64,000 nucleotides of DNA from Thysanoteuthis rhombus. Its lineage: Eukaryota; Mollusca; Cephalopoda; Oegopsida; Thysanoteuthidae. Position numbers and translations under genes: made by a program. Positions 1 through 13,193 of the stretch are shown piece after piece; positions within the stretch are counted from its first letter, which is position 1, and each line of letters opens with the position of its first letter. The notes beneath the pieces were generated by a model. It did no database searches and had not been told where the DNA came from. It saw nothing but the letters and a program-made list of their open reading frames with translations. The DNA is taken from contig OY735219.1 in the NCBI GenBank assembly GCA_963457665.1, positions 41,592,477 through 41,656,476 on the forward strand, read 5' to 3'.

Positions 1-239
1 GCACATAGTTACATGAATTTGTGAAGCAATACTTTAACTATGCTAAATCGAAAAACCCACTTTTCAAAACCGCTCGATTTAAAATATTCCTGTATTTGCT
101 TTAAAAACTTTTAATGATCTGAATGTTGTGGAATACTAGTTTTAACTGGATGAATATTCATTAAACTTAACTCAATACACAAGAACACAATAGCTAGAAA
201 TACAGTAAGGATCAAATTCACAAGCAATGATTACAATGT

Positions 240-563
240 ATCTATCTCTCTCTCTCTCAATATATATGTATATGTATATATATATGTATATATATATGTA
301 TATATATATGTATATATATATATATGTATATGTATATATATATGTACATATATATGTATATGTATATATATATGTATATATATATGCATATGTATATGTA
401 TATATATATGTATATATATATGCATATGTATATATATATATATATATGCATATGTATATGTATATATATATGTATATATATATGCATATGTATATGTATA
501 TATATATACGTATATATATATGCATATGTATATGTATATATATATATATATATATGCATATGC

Positions 564-613
<50 letters not shown>

Positions 614-617
614 ATAC

Positions 618-649
<32 letters not shown>

Positions 650-690
650 GTATATATGTATATATATATGTATATATATGTATATATGAG
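240..690. repeat. compound TA/TG/CA microsatellite, 450 bp
   Basis: After a short (TC)n run the sequence is almost purely TA with regularly spaced TG, GC and CG variants, giving a loose higher-order unit of about 40-60 bases built around TATATGCATATG. The Ile/Tyr-rich open frames here are artefacts of the dinucleotide repeat. Confidence 0.95.
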
Positions 691-1430
691 ACAAAATATA
701 ACCATAGAATGAAAGAAAAATTCATCCAAATTAATAGTTAAAAAAAAATAATTCTTCTTAGAATTCAGACAACTTTAGGCTAATATTGTAAGTTAAATTG
801 AAGACATCTCTCACTGGGCAAATTTCAAGGTTATCTTCTGCTTTAAACATTGAAATTAACAAAAAAAAATTTTTTTAATTTCACTTTGTAGTTTGATTAT
901 TTGATACTTCTTTTGGAAATATTTTCAATAATAAAATAATAAAAGAAGAAAATTAATACAACAAAGTAATACAAAAAAAAATATTCATGTTCAGTGACTG
1001 GTTTCTACAAATCAAAAGTAAACTTGTAAAAGTTTGCCCAAAGTCAGAAACACTGGATAATGACGGTTTAACAATCAGGGTGTTGAAAGTGGCCTAAACA
1101 GCCGTAACATGTACACCAAAGGCAGCCATCAACAGGAAAAAAAATCACCGACCTACGTTTGTAAGAATTTGAAATTTTTAAGGTTTTTTAAAGTTTTAGA
1201 ATTTTAAGAATGAATTATGAAATGATCATCTAAAACACTGGAGAAAAAAGAAGAAAAGAAATTATTTCCATTGTTCATTGTTTGTGGTCAGTGAAATATA
1301 AAATTGAAGTTTATTCCTTCATATCATCTCTGTCTTCTGATTGCAAGTAATGTATACAGTGATTGTTTATTTGACTCTTTATGCAAGAGGCAAAAGTAAG
1401 TGCCATTCTATAGCATAGTGTATGAGAGGC
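691..1430. other. no gene seen, AT-rich
   Basis: Short poly-A and poly-T runs and no open frame above background. Nothing recognisable. Confidence 0.6.
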
Positions 1431-1770
1431 GATCAACAAAAACTGTCAGCATAGGTTTCTTCAGTTTTCAAGTTGGTCTGGCTATGCATGCATGTATGTT
1501 TCACATATACAGGCTGCATCAATGGAGCTAGAGGACTGAAAATTTAAACATCTATTCCTTATCATGTCTAGAAAAAAATGCTTTTTGTTTTTTGAAAATC
1601 CCCCCTTCCCAATAGGTTTTTATTCCAGTTATTTAGTTCAATTTGCAATGTAAGTTTTTGCAAAATCTGGCAACATTCATCCTTGATTTTTTTTCAGAAA
1701 CTTCAGACATTTTTAGTGATCATGGACCAACAAAAGGTGAGAGAAGTAACTTATTCATTGATCACCCCCA
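1431..1770 (-). repeat. dispersed repeat family A, copy 1
   Basis: Reverse-oriented copy of a 300-350 bp repeat seen at least four more times (11.8, 16.9, 56.0 and 63.2 kb). On the minus strand it begins GTGATCAATGAATAAGTTAC and ends near an ACTGTCAGCATAGG block read on the plus strand. No open frame and no clear terminal inverted repeats, so it is non-autonomous. Superfamily unknown. Confidence 0.7.
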
Positions 1771-1872
1771 AAATTGACAGACTAACCAAACCTATTTACT
1801 CTTCTACACTATAAGCTCTTTATGATTTGGCTGTTAATTCCTTGGATTACAAAACAGTGCATAACTGATCAC

Positions 1873-2290
1873 CATAGCCCACTTGTAGAGTGCTTGTCTC
1901 CGGTTCAGTGGGCCGAGGTTCAATCCACTATCGAGTAATACCAAAGACTTTAAATATGGTACTCAATGCCTCTTCACTAAGCATGTAGCACAAGGATCTA
2001 AATTGAAGGACCTCTCCCTAAGGCTAAGGGGTTATGTTGGATACACTAGTTTTTCTAAGATCACTGATTAAGCAATGCAAAGCCTGGTCAGTATCTAGAG
2101 GGGTAACCGTTTGGGAATACTAGATGCCATTAGTAGAACAAAGCTTTGACAGGCCTTGCAAGCTGGAAATAAGTCTTACTAACAACTGCCTGTGCAACAA
2201 TGGTGGTTTAAGTAGAGAATGATGTTAGATACATGTAATGCTCATGTATTCTTTTTTGTATGTCTAAATAAAGGATAATAACTACTGGCC
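1873..2290 (+). mobile_element. tRNA-derived SINE 1, copy 1
   Basis: A tRNA-like head with an A-box region (TAGCCCACTTGTAGAG) and a good B box GGTTCAATCC at 1917-1926, followed by a body of about 350 bases ending in an AT-rich tail (AAATAAAGG). A second copy lies on the minus strand near 42.4 kb with the same head and the TGCCT...GCACAA block, supporting a dispersed SINE. Confidence 0.65.
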
Positions 2291-3515
2291 ATAGTATGCC
2301 GGAAACAGGACCACTAGCCTTGTGCACAAGACGGAAGCGAGCAGGAAGAGCCCTTTTTTTTCAGTAGCTAGGGTCAGCCTCTTTAGCCAGAAACTGTCAA
2401 CCTGAGCACACACATATTTTGTTTTCTCCTTCAGCTATTAACACAGAAACCAAATGGATTTCTAAGCAGCAATAATAAATAAACCATGATAGAACAATAC
2501 ATACAACCTTGATCCAGTTTCTAATGTTATTGATCAACTTTCAGAATGATGCATTTTGTTTAATTCCAATTGTAGTTCAGATATGATTGAATGAAAATGG
2601 AACATTATTTTCAATAAGTAGAAATGATGCTCTTTTATATTTCCTGCTTTGTATGCATGTTTCCTCTACAGCTGGTAGATATCAACATTTGGAAAATTTT
2701 CAAAGCTTCTTAGAGAATTTCACTGAGATATTTTTTAAAATTTTTGGCAAGATTTTGTACTGGCTTTAAACAATTATCAGTTTTGTTGTTGTTTTTATGT
2801 TAAATTTATCACTAAGGCATATCTTTTTTCAATAAATTTTACATCCTTCGATTCCTTTGTGTATATAAAAGAGATGAAAAAAAACTTACACCATGCAAAA
2901 ACTACAAAGCTGATATTTTTCATGAAGAATTAATAAAAATTCAACTTCCCACATAGGCTAATCTTCAAGGTCATCAGAGATCATTCTCTAGCCAATCTTT
3001 GGTTCTAAACATCGGGAAAATTGATTTTTATACCAAGATTTTTGTAATTCTTCCTTCTTGTGAATGACACACACATCTCTTATATGAAAAACAATTCTGA
3101 AACATGTATCGGTGTTTTTTATTGATTATCACCAAGAGACCAACATAATTCATATCATAGTAAATGGAAGCTTGTCTCTACCTCTTCTCATTCAACGCAC
3201 TTCAGTTCATAGTGAAGGCCACATGGTGCAGTGGTGAAACTGAATCAGGTCCTTTTATGATATAAACTTGAAAGTAATTGTTCGATTATTTTAGGTGGGT
3301 GGAGTATTGTAGACCATTAAAATTCATTTTTGACTGTTATTAAGCTTCATCTTTTTGGTCAGCACTTCAGTAAAGTCATCAATCTATTATAATCAGTAAA
3401 CAATGCATATCGTAAGTAAAGATTTATGTCTCTGTATCAATAATAGTTTTTCATTTGTTGTGTTGGGTTGTGTAAGAGGGAATAAAAAACACATTTTTCA
3501 CTGTGTTGTCCAATT
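2291..3515. other. no gene seen
   Basis: AT-rich DNA. The small open frame at 2587-2769 shows no motif. The later part may be the body of the Helitron-like element whose end is seen at 3530-3559. Confidence 0.5.
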
Positions 3516-3529
3516 TGAGGAACTATTTC

Positions 3530-3559
3530 CTTCGGGCAATGCCAGGTATCCCAGCTAGT
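3530..3559 (+). mobile_element. possible Helitron 3' terminus
   Basis: The sequence GGGCAATGCCAGGTATCCC followed shortly by CTAGT and then A/T resembles Helitron 3' ends, which carry a short GC hairpin just before CTRRT. The hairpin is imperfect and no 5' TC end was found, so the extent is unknown. It may be chance. Confidence 0.3.
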
Positions 3560-4585
3560 ATATTTATTTTTGTGAGGCTAAATGGCATTTCTTAGAAACA
3601 TTGATTTAGAAGGAATCTATAGAATATTTGATTTTCTATGATCAACTGTGAAAATTAAATAATCTGTGATTCTTTTTTCAGTATTTGGAACAAACTTTTT
3701 TGTATTAAGTTGAATGTATTTCATTTTTATGTGTTTGTTTAATCTAAAAATAACAAAACATTGACCTTCCTCCAAAATACTTTTCAGTCTTTATATTTGA
3801 GTGAGGAGAATATAAATTTGAGTTTGTAATTTCAGGAACTGTACATCAACGTGTGTGAAGCATCAGCAATTTTATGAATGAAATGTCTTCTGTTTACAAA
3901 CAAGCACCCGTTTGTGGGCAACTTAGGTTGAATGAATGAATTGGAAGGGTGTAACAAAGTGTATGTCTATTGATGAGTTTATGAGTGCTTGATTATGTTG
4001 AAGTATGTATCTGTACGTTTGCATCTACATGCTCCTGTGTCTGTGTGTACGTAGAGGAACGGGAGGGAGTGGGTGGTGGCGAGTGCATTAATTCATTCAT
4101 GCCTACTTTCATGAGGTCTCTTCCCTGCTTATGTATTATTTGCTTTCTCTCTCCCTTTTTTGTTGTTGGATTCATTTGTTTACGTGTGATTTTATAAAAA
4201 ATTCTTCTCAACAGGCACACACGTCTACGTCATAAACTTTATCCTGTCAGTGAATACACTTTTTTTGTTTGATACATGGAGTATATACTGGAGTATTGTA
4301 GGCCATCTCAACTGTGATTCAAGTGGGTCCAATTCTTGCGTTGGGCAGTGAGGTGAGGGGTTACATTTAAAACCTAGATCAAAATGGTTATTAAAAAAAA
4401 CAAAACAAAAAACAAAAACAAAACAACTAAAGGTTGGTAGGTAAGCTGTCTGTAAGAAAGGGCCCCTCCCTGTGTAAAAAATTGAAATATCCACTGAGTC
4501 TTATATTACTTAACCCAGAAATACAATCTGTCCATCACTTGAGATCAAGATAGTGTCTTACATACATAAAATGTGTGTATGGTAT
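3560..4585. other. no gene seen
   Basis: AT-rich with some G/T-rich runs and an A/C-rich run at 4392-4432. The small open frames on both strands at 3985-4494 are low-complexity and show no motif. Confidence 0.5.
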
Positions 4586-4589
4586 GTCG

Positions 4590-5215
4590 TTTTATCAAAG
4601 CGTTCTATGTGGTGTGTGTGTGCGTGTGTACGAGCATGTATGTATATAATCATGATTTCTATTTTTAGACCTCCACAGTGTCAAGATCTAAAAATAGAAA
4701 TCAGGGTTATTGGTTCTGTGTCTGTGTGTAATGCTGTGTTCATATGTATTTATTGTTTACATATGTATTTTATGACACTCATCAGAATTTTTATATTTTT
4801 CACTAATCAATCAATTCAATGATTTTAAAATCATTTTTTCAGTGAGGTGTGTGCACGTGTATGTTTCTTCGTTTGCATGTATATATTCATCATGGTACAC
4901 TATTTTTAGATCTGGTAATCAACTGTGTCTGTGTGTATGTAGTATTTATGTGGGTGTGTGGTGTGACATTTCGTGTGCGTGTGTGTATGTGTGCGCGCGC
5001 GCGCATATTGTGTGTCTGTGTGTTGGACCGGCTGATGGAAAGTTAGCACGTGTCTGCAGTGTGTGTACTGTTTATAAATATGTCTGTCTACCCATTGTTC
5101 GGTCCTGTGTGTGCACGTGTGTATGTACGCGTGAGAATATATTTGTGTGTGTGTGTGTATTTTTCCACGTGGGTACGCACACGTGTCTGTGTGTTCGTGT
5201 GTAGGGGAGGAGTGT
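4590..5215. repeat. degenerate G/T-rich low-complexity tract with hairpin
   Basis: Long interrupted (TG)n sequence with repeated GTGTGTCTGTGTGT blocks. The Cys/Val-rich plus-strand and His/Thr-rich minus-strand open frames are products of this composition. It includes an exact 17-bp inverted repeat at 4653-4669 and 4687-4703, and an ATTTTTAGA motif found again at 4893-4909. Confidence 0.8.
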
Positions 5216-7589
5216 TTTGTGTACATTTCGTGTGGCGGGAATACGAAATCGCAGCATGTGCCGGTATCAGGCGTGTCTCTCTCCTCGTCGGCTTTCTAGC
5301 AAGAAACTTTGTTTTTCGAAAGTGACAATCGCTCTTAATTGGTGATTATGTCGACTAGTTGTTTTTTTTAATTGTTCGGATGTTGATAAAATATTTTGTT
5401 GATCAGATTGTTATTGTTAACAAATAATTCTGAACATCCTATGCTCTTTTTTTAATGATGATAATTGTCTAAATAATAATAATAATGGGATGTGATGAGT
5501 GATATGGAAAAAAAAAAGAAAAGATCTTTCTTGTAAGGATCGAATCAAAATCAGCTGATCAAAGCAAAGACTTGTGTTATTGTTCAGATTTGTTCACGAG
5601 TCGAAAATTTAGTTGTGGGTGACACCGGACACCGTAGGTGACAATTGCAAATGAATTCCAAGTTTGGATTTCATGTAACTAAGTTGGATCACTTTTAAAT
5701 TTTTTGTTTATTGTCAATATGTTTATCATTTTTGTCTTGGCGGACATTTTGTAGTTGCTTGTTGCTTTTAATCTTAACCTTAAGGTGAGTATGTGGGTGA
5801 TCAATCTTGTGATTTTATCAGCCTTTTTTCTTTCTAGTTGAGAATCGAATAAAAATGAGTATACTGAACACTGGTCGCTACTAATTTCATCTTGAGCCGT
5901 ATCAGTTCCAAGTCGACGACTCAAGAACACAAAGAAGAAACACTTGATATTTTGTACTCTTCAGAGTAACAAAAAACGAACTGGAAATCTCTCTCTAATA
6001 CAACAACCTGTTTCTTTTCTTAGGACCGAAATCGTTTTAATGCCATGTCTTTATTCTTATTTTTGATTAATCATTAAATTATTAATTAAAAAAAAGAAGC
6101 TTTTGAGCTTTCGAAATATTTTTTTTTAAGAAAAAAAAAAGGTGTTTTGAAATTAGGATAATGATGAATTTAATCATTGCAATTGACCGGTACTTATACA
6201 TTTTTTTTTGTTGCTTTTTTCGAATAATTTAAAAATTCAGTTATATTCAATATTGTAGGATATTTAAATTCGGAATTAGCTGAAACATATTTTAAACAAC
6301 CTATCAAAAAAACAAAACAAAAAAAACGCATTATTCAATGTAATGATTAACTCGAACCGACTATAATGTCGGTAATTAATTGATCGCTGGGACATTAATT
6401 GATGACGATAAATGTCTGTGTAATTAATTAGCTGTAACTTTTCATCATTGTCCAATTGATCAGCAGTTCGATCCCAGCATTATTCTAATCTTATATTTTC
6501 AACATATGGGAAAAAATATTGCTAACTTCTTTGTTAAAAAATAAATTGCACATTTCCAACGTAAGAAGAAAAAGGATACTACTTCATGGTGGAGTTCATG
6601 TCGTTGAATATCAGCCAGTCCTCTGTGTGTGACAATTCAAGACTCTAGTTGTCTAGTATGTACTAAGAGCCAAAAAAAAAAAAAAAAAAATGAACTCACT
6701 AATGTTTTACTGCGATTCAATTTCAAAGCAAATATGGTATTTGTAAATCATATATACTGCATTTTAAGTGTACATGAAATGAGTATTTTTTTTCAATTGA
6801 TGTTTTACATCGATTTTACTTATTTTTTTACACTAGATGACATGAACACGGCATAATACTACTTGTTATTGTTAGAACATTCTTCATAGCTTTCTCATAG
6901 ATAACACATATGTAAATTTCAAGTGTTTACTGTGATGAACCAGTGACCAGCTTTGCATCTTGGCCTGATTTTAAATTCATCCTTTCAATGTTTCATATTA
7001 CTTTTCCATCGCTTCTTACTGATGAACACAATAATAGTAGTAGTACAAAGAGAAATCATCTGATTGTAGTAAAATGAAAAAAAAATGTACCTGAATTCAA
7101 ATGTAAACAATTTTTTCTCAACGAATGCATGCCTACCTTGTGATATTGTGGGAAAAAAAATCATTTTTTTTACTAAAAAATAAAATTAAAAAAAATGGAA
7201 TGACAATTATTTCTGAAAATGTAATTCTATTTATTTGTTGCATAAAGCACAGCGAAAATAAGATTTAGTGAAAATGAAATTAATTCTCTCTAAAAAACAA
7301 AAACAAAACGAAAAACGATAAAATTGCCAAATATTTTATCTTCAATTCTTGTAAGTTGTAAAAGCAAAGGATCAATATTTTCCGATACAACTAAAATATG
7401 TATCACTCGTGTAAAATACTTGGTTAAAATTATATGTATTGTAGTAAGTTCATTTTAAAAATTCTTTTTTTTTTTATCTATGTAGAACATTTCAGAATTT
7501 ATGAAGTCCCTTGTAGTGAATTAAAAAAAAAAGTCATTCCATTCAGTTACGTTTTTATTTTTTTCGTTTTCCGTTGACTTACTCGTGTT
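5216..7589. other. no gene seen, upstream of the candidate first exon
   Basis: AT-rich with many homopolymer A and T runs. CpG frequency is clearly higher than in the domain starting near 9.9 kb. The patch at 5220-5330 is the most CpG-rich and could be regulatory, but no motif decides this. Small open frames (5679-5930, 6629-6856) look random. Confidence 0.5.
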
Positions 7590-7701
7590 TCGTTTTGTGC
7601 ACAAAGCATTCCGGCAATTGGATTTCCCCGCGTAGAGAAACGAGGCTCTCGATAAAGCAGCCGCAGAAAAATCCTTGTCGTCCCCAGTTGTTGGCAAAGA
7701 G
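7590..7701 (+). other. candidate first non-coding exon of the zinc-finger gene
   Basis: A CpG-containing stretch ends in GGCAAAGAG followed by GTAAGG, a strong splice donor at 7702. It has no extended open frame, lies 10 kb upstream of the coding exon on the same strand and is just outside the CpG-poor domain, as expected of a promoter-proximal exon. The 5' edge is arbitrary; no TATA box is clear. It could instead belong to an unrelated non-coding transcript. Confidence 0.35.
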
Positions 7702-10700
7702 GTAAGGAATTACACGTAAATAAACTGTCCGTTAGAAATTAACGAACCCCCTATGCCTGTTTTAATGCCATTTCTTTATTTGTAGCGGCTGAAAAGAGCT
7801 CTTTTGCTATGTTTTAGGCCTCAGCAATACATCTATTTCCACAAAGGGGAGATAGAAAGAGAGGGGGGTTTACAAAATGAGACAAAAGATGTGTTGGTTT
7901 TCTTCTTCTTATTCCGTGGCGTCATGGCGTCGTCTAGCGATGCTCTACCCCCAACGTTTCTCTTTACTTCACAATGGCCCCAGAGGTCTTCCAGATTTCT
8001 TCATCGCTCATCTGGACACCTTTGAAATATGCATACTCTATATTTGTCTCCTTTTTCTTGTAACAACAGTGGAACTTGTTGAAAACATATATAAATCTTG
8101 TTTTTTTATCACCCCAATAACTCGTACCCAAACCGGTCACAATCTGGAGGCCCTGTTTTTAATTCATCCAATTATATAAACCGATCCCCTACTTTGTGAC
8201 CAATTGGTATTTCTTTCCTTTCTTTTCTTTTATGATACAATAACAATATGATGATACTAATCAAACGTGATGACGACTTGCGTAAACACAAAAACCTCGA
8301 AGTTAATGTCAGATCAATCTGGATTTTTTAAAACTTTTTCATCTCTTTCTTTTTTCCCCCCATTGTTCAACCCAGTCTAGAGTTGACCCTTTTTTTTCTG
8401 GTCGTATATCTCAGGTTATTTGGGCTGCTGCCATCCGTAGTAAATACGGCGGAGGCCGAGGATTCTTCCACGAATGGATCAACTGGAAACATAATGATTT
8501 TGATACTACAAGAATATCATCGTTTTTTGTTGTTTTTTTTTCATTCAGGGACAATAACAATATAAAACAAAAGTCATTTACTTCTTTCTGTCTTTTAAAA
8601 CAAAAAGATCGCATTTGATCCCCATCGCACCGACTAAATTCTTCTTCATATCATCTACTTTCACCTTCATACGCTACGATGTCAAATATAATGAACCGAT
8701 TTAATGCCTCTTTCTTCGATCCAGTTCTCGTCTTCGTGAATTGATTTCTGGTTTTCAGGATCGTTTCTGGAAGAAAGTATCAATTATATTCATTTTTTAA
8801 AAACCTCAGTTAAACAAAAAACTGTTGTCGAATTAGCTATATTTTTGTTGTTGTTTGATATGAACATTTTGTTGTCATTTATTGACCAAGAAAGAAAACT
8901 ACAATTTAAGAATAATATTGTAGTTGTATTATTGACTATAATGATCGAAGGAAAGCTACTGGAGAAAAAGTGGTAAATTATTGATTTTTGTGAATCTGTT
9001 TCCTCTTGTCAAATTTACAATTCGTTTTACCGGCGAACAACGATGTACATTATTAACATTAACAGAGACGAACATAAAGGACAGTTTTCTTATTTTTGCA
9101 CTATTTAAAAAATTGCTTTTTGTCGAAAATATTATCTTACTTTGTGGAGCTAAGAGCAGATTCATGAGTTTATTGTATTTGTTTGTGATTCATTTAGTTG
9201 TAATATACAATATAAGCATTACAAAAACATCACGTTATCATCTGCCTTTCTTGTTGTCATCCAGTGCGATTCGAAGTCATGATCTAAATTCTAGAGATTT
9301 ATTTTAATTGTTCGGAAATGAAATGAGTTCACTTTTGACAAGTTCTCGCTCGAACTATAACCAAATAGTGATTTTGAGTATTGTGATGCCGAAAATGATG
9401 AAATAACTTTCAACTAAATTTTTCTGATTTTCAAAAAGGAGAAAAATCATAGTAAAGCTAGAAGATAAAAACCAACTTCTGCACTAAATTGAAAAAAAAA
9501 CCCCCTGAAAGTCAGACCGTAGATGCGGTAGTTCTTCTGTGAAGATCTAGCAAGGGCGGTGTTACCAACTTTATTTTCAAATTACATCTTAGATTGAGTC
9601 AAATAATATCTTGGAACACCGAGAAATATCTAGATTCTCCAGATGAAATAATGTTATTAGTAAGCTGAATATTCAACATAAATTTTATTAAAGTATTACT
9701 TAATTCATTAAAAATATTACTTATTCTATTGAAAACCGTCTCAAAAGTAATTTCTGATACCTAGGCGCAATCAAAAACATCTAAATTTACTTGGGAAAAC
9801 GACTGAAATGATCACACAGGGCATGGGACGTAACTCACATTTCGATGTGTCAGCCATCAGTCAGTGACGGTAATCGATGGTGAAGATGTGAGTGCATCTA
9901 GTAAAATCCCAGTGTTTTATGGACTTTTCACTCCCCATCAGATTCATGTAATTCATTGTCATTTGAAATGAACAATATTTAGCTGCCTAATTCTTTCTTC
10001 TTGCTGTAGTACTAAACTAAGAGGTTGTTTGGATTATAAGCCCCATTTCCTTGCTTCTGGAGTTGATAACATTTGTCAGTATATATCTATTCTAGCTCTA
10101 GATCCACTAAGCTAATTTTTATTCCTTTGATTCCTTAAAAAATTCTCACGTACATATTTGTATTTGGTGTAAAGGTATACTTTGATGAGTTTGTTTCAAG
10201 ATTTTCTATACTGTTCAAAACCATATTATGATTTAATGAGTTTTTTCACTTATAATTAGTTACATTTATTTGTACAGCACCAAAAACCACAGATTTGGTA
10301 TCTGTTTAGTTGGGCTTTTTTGTTACCAACTAGGAAAGGAAAACTGAGATAATAGTACTTCTTTTTACAATCAGTTTAGTGCTTATAACATCTATTATAC
10401 TCAAATGATGCTAATTTAATAGTCTAATATTGCATATATGGGCTTATTTTTCTTTGTATAACTCCAATGTTTATTGAATATAGGGATAAATGATATGGAG
10501 AGAAGTAAAAAAATCATAGAATCAATAAATAGAGTTATTAAATGAAGTTGATAGTGTGCTTTATTTTTGGTAATGTAAAGCCAAAAGCAAAAATAACTAT
10601 AATCTCAATTGGAATTTTGGTTTTAGACATGGTTTAATTTTGTGGTAAGACTATTGAGCGGAGGACAATTGACGGAACTATATTACACCTTCTGTCATTC

Positions 10701-11749
10701 GTGTTCATAATCACACAATGATAATGTTGAAAATAAAAAAATGTTAAATATAGTGTTTTATTTTACATGTACGCTATGTATAATGTAATTATTTTTAATA
10801 CCTAGATGTATTAAGACTCTTTCACTGAAATATTTTTGGTTGGAACAAATATCACTATCTTGCATCAACTTTACTAAGGGGATTCTTCGCACTTGGTGAT
10901 AGGATGAAGTAGACCAACCCTTAAAAAAAAAAGACATACATAACAACCACTCCAGTTCAACTCAGTTGTTGCCATTCCAAAGTCTCACTCTCAATAGCTG
11001 GCCTATCTTTAATTTCAGGTAACTCCACTTATATGGTGCTAGATCCCTTTTGAATCAAAATATTTAATTGAACCCAAGAGCCATCATTTTTAAGTAGGCA
11101 TTGAGGTGTGTCTACGATTGTTTTTATGATTCTGGTCTTTCTGATGTTATTTCAAAAGATTGTTTGAAGAAATGAATTTCACTATAGAATTTACAGAAAT
11201 GATGTGCTATATTCAAAAAGCTAATCAATGAAAATAATTCTTGAAGTTTTCAAATCATGAGTGGAATTTTAGCTGCAAGTCCATTGTAACCGAGAAGTCA
11301 GCCTCAAACCCATGCCCATGTTATGAAATGTTCTGTACTGTATTAGAAACTTGTCTTCCTTTTTGTAAGTCAGTTATTTTTAAAATAGTACAGATGTATG
11401 ATTTTAGAAATATAGATTACCATAGCTGACGCAATATTTCATGTTGAAAGGCTGTAACTGCATGGGTAATAGTTCTATTTTCTTTTATTATTATGAGATG
11501 AGAGAATTGTTTGTATCTGCCAAAACAAATTTAAGTGGTATCACTTTGCTTTACATTTTTGGTATTATGTGCCTGATTACAATGTTCCCTATCAATCTGT
11601 ATAAAATCCATTTATTTTTTTACCTCTTATATTTGATTGTAGAAAATGGCATTTCTGATTGAAAAAAAACAGTAGAATTGGGGAAAATTAAACATTGAGG
11701 TATTGTATTAAGACTATCCACTGTGGATTTGGCATGAATGGACAGAAAA
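7702..11749 (+). other. candidate first intron, no coding exon seen
   Basis: No convincing open frame. At 9502-9535 a block containing CTGAAAGTCAGACC is shared with 55091-55123. CpG drops sharply after about 9.9 kb. The assignment as an intron depends on the candidate exons on either side. Confidence 0.35.
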
Positions 11750-12120
11750 ATAACAAGTCTAGTTAGTTGTTCAATAGAAACCACATAATCAACATCTGGC
11801 AGCATGCCATGTAGGGGGTGATCAATGAATGAGTTACTTCTCTCACATTTTATTGGGCAGTGATCACTAAAAGAGTTTAATTTTCAAAAAACAAATATAA
11901 ATATGGCTAGACACAAACTAAAGAGTCAGTTTAGCATAAACTTATATTGCAAATTGACCCCCCCTAATAAAAACCCCCAAAAGTTTGTCCTAGACATAAT
12001 AAGGAGTAAATGTTGAAATTTTCCACCCTCTAGGTATAATACATAGTTAGTCAGCCAGACCAACTTAAAAAACTGGAGAAACCTATGTTGACAGTATGGC
12101 TTGACAGTTTCTAATGTTGA
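11750..12120 (+). repeat. dispersed repeat family A, copy 2
   Basis: Forward copy containing GTGATCAATGAATGAGTTAC, ACACAAACTAAAGAG and TTAGCATAAACTT blocks and ending near GACAGTTTCTAATG. About 60 bases before the GTGATCAATG block also match the copy at 63.1 kb, so the element is longer than the shared core. Confidence 0.7.
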
Positions 12121-12751
12121 GGTATTTTTATTTTAATTTTTTCTTGCTGTTGACTTGCCAGTCCCATCGAACATTCTCCTTTGTATAGTATTTTGGTCCT
12201 TTTTATCTCTTTTGAAAGTTACCTACCCTACATTGCAATTGTGAACTGATGTCCATTCAGTTTTTAGTGACTATCATGTTGGCTGAGGTGTGCCTTCTCT
12301 GAGTGTTCTCTATTTTTCTACTATGATTATAAAGACCAAATTACAACACCTGCACTTATTACCTACCATCATCCGAACATGAAATAAAAAAATTACTTCC
12401 TTGAATAACCATAATTCTTTTGCCAGTTCTCAGAATCTTAAGAAACCTTTTGCTCCTCATCTCCAATCGCTTAATCTATTTGTGTCATGTTTTTTGGGCA
12501 CATGTTTGGAAAAAAACTTGACAATTGCGTTAGGCAAAGTAGATTTATATATTTTCATTCTTAACACAATATGGTTTATTCATTTTTGAACTCATTTAGT
12601 TGATACTCTTGTTATTTCACCTCTTTTCTTCAAAACCTCAACCTGAGAGTATTATGTATTATTGCCTTTCTTGGTATAATTTTGTCAATAACAAGTAAAA
12701 CTAAATAAACTCCAAAGCGGTAGAGAAATTCAAGTCCTGAATGATATTTAA

Positions 12752-13035
12752 ATACTTACCTAACTCAGGATACGACAACTCCTGTCACCTGGTTGTTCTG
12801 ACCAGGTGGACGCAACTGTGATGCCGTTGCCAATGAGAGCTTACCGAGGCGTGGCATGGTTCTGTGTAAGCAATGATAAGCCATGTTAAGCTTGCCCAAG
12901 ACTCATTCTGTGATCAAGTCAAGCTTGCTGTAATGTCTCCATGACACTAGCTGCAAGGGCAAGAGCCATTTTTGGCTAGCAAGAACCCCACCCTAAACTC
13001 GACTTTATGTCAAACTTGCCGCTGTGCGGAGGCGA
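12752..13035. other. CpG-rich patch in a CpG-poor domain
   Basis: About eleven CpGs in 285 bases inside a region otherwise nearly free of them, with an 8-bp stem (CACCTGGT...ACCAGGTG) near 12786-12808. The plus strand starts ATACTTACCT, identical to the 5' end of U1 snRNA, and contains AAACTCGACT at 12996-13005, a block also found in U1. On the minus strand the same start is a perfect splice donor (TTAG/GTAAGTAT). Spacing does not fit a normal U1 gene and no Sm site is clear. It could be a young repeat, an alternative promoter or a minus-strand exon. Confidence 0.4.
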
Positions 13036-13193
13036 GTAAACAACCTTTGTAATATTTAAAGGCATTTTATTGGTGGAATTTAGGGTGTATTCTCTCCTTG
13101 CAATATTGTTTCTTAAAATGTTGTTCACTTTTTTCTTGAAAATGAGCCATTCATTGTATTGAATTCTTTTTCTTGCTTTTTATTTCTTGTCAG

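Noticed and set aside
172-741. Overlapping Ile/Tyr-rich open frames
   Set aside because: All come from the TA/TG microsatellite; no protein-like composition.
4842-5325. Cys/Val-rich frames that look like small secreted peptides
   Set aside because: They follow the G/T-rich tract in several frames at once and lack a stable signal peptide or Cys spacing.
9557-9621. Tiny hAT element with CGGTGTTACC and AACACCG ends
   Set aside because: Only 65 bp, a short inverted match and no target duplication.
12752-12996. Genuine U1 snRNA gene
   Set aside because: The two matching blocks are about 245 bases apart instead of about 120, no Sm site is clear, and ATACTTACCT is also simply the complement of a perfect donor.
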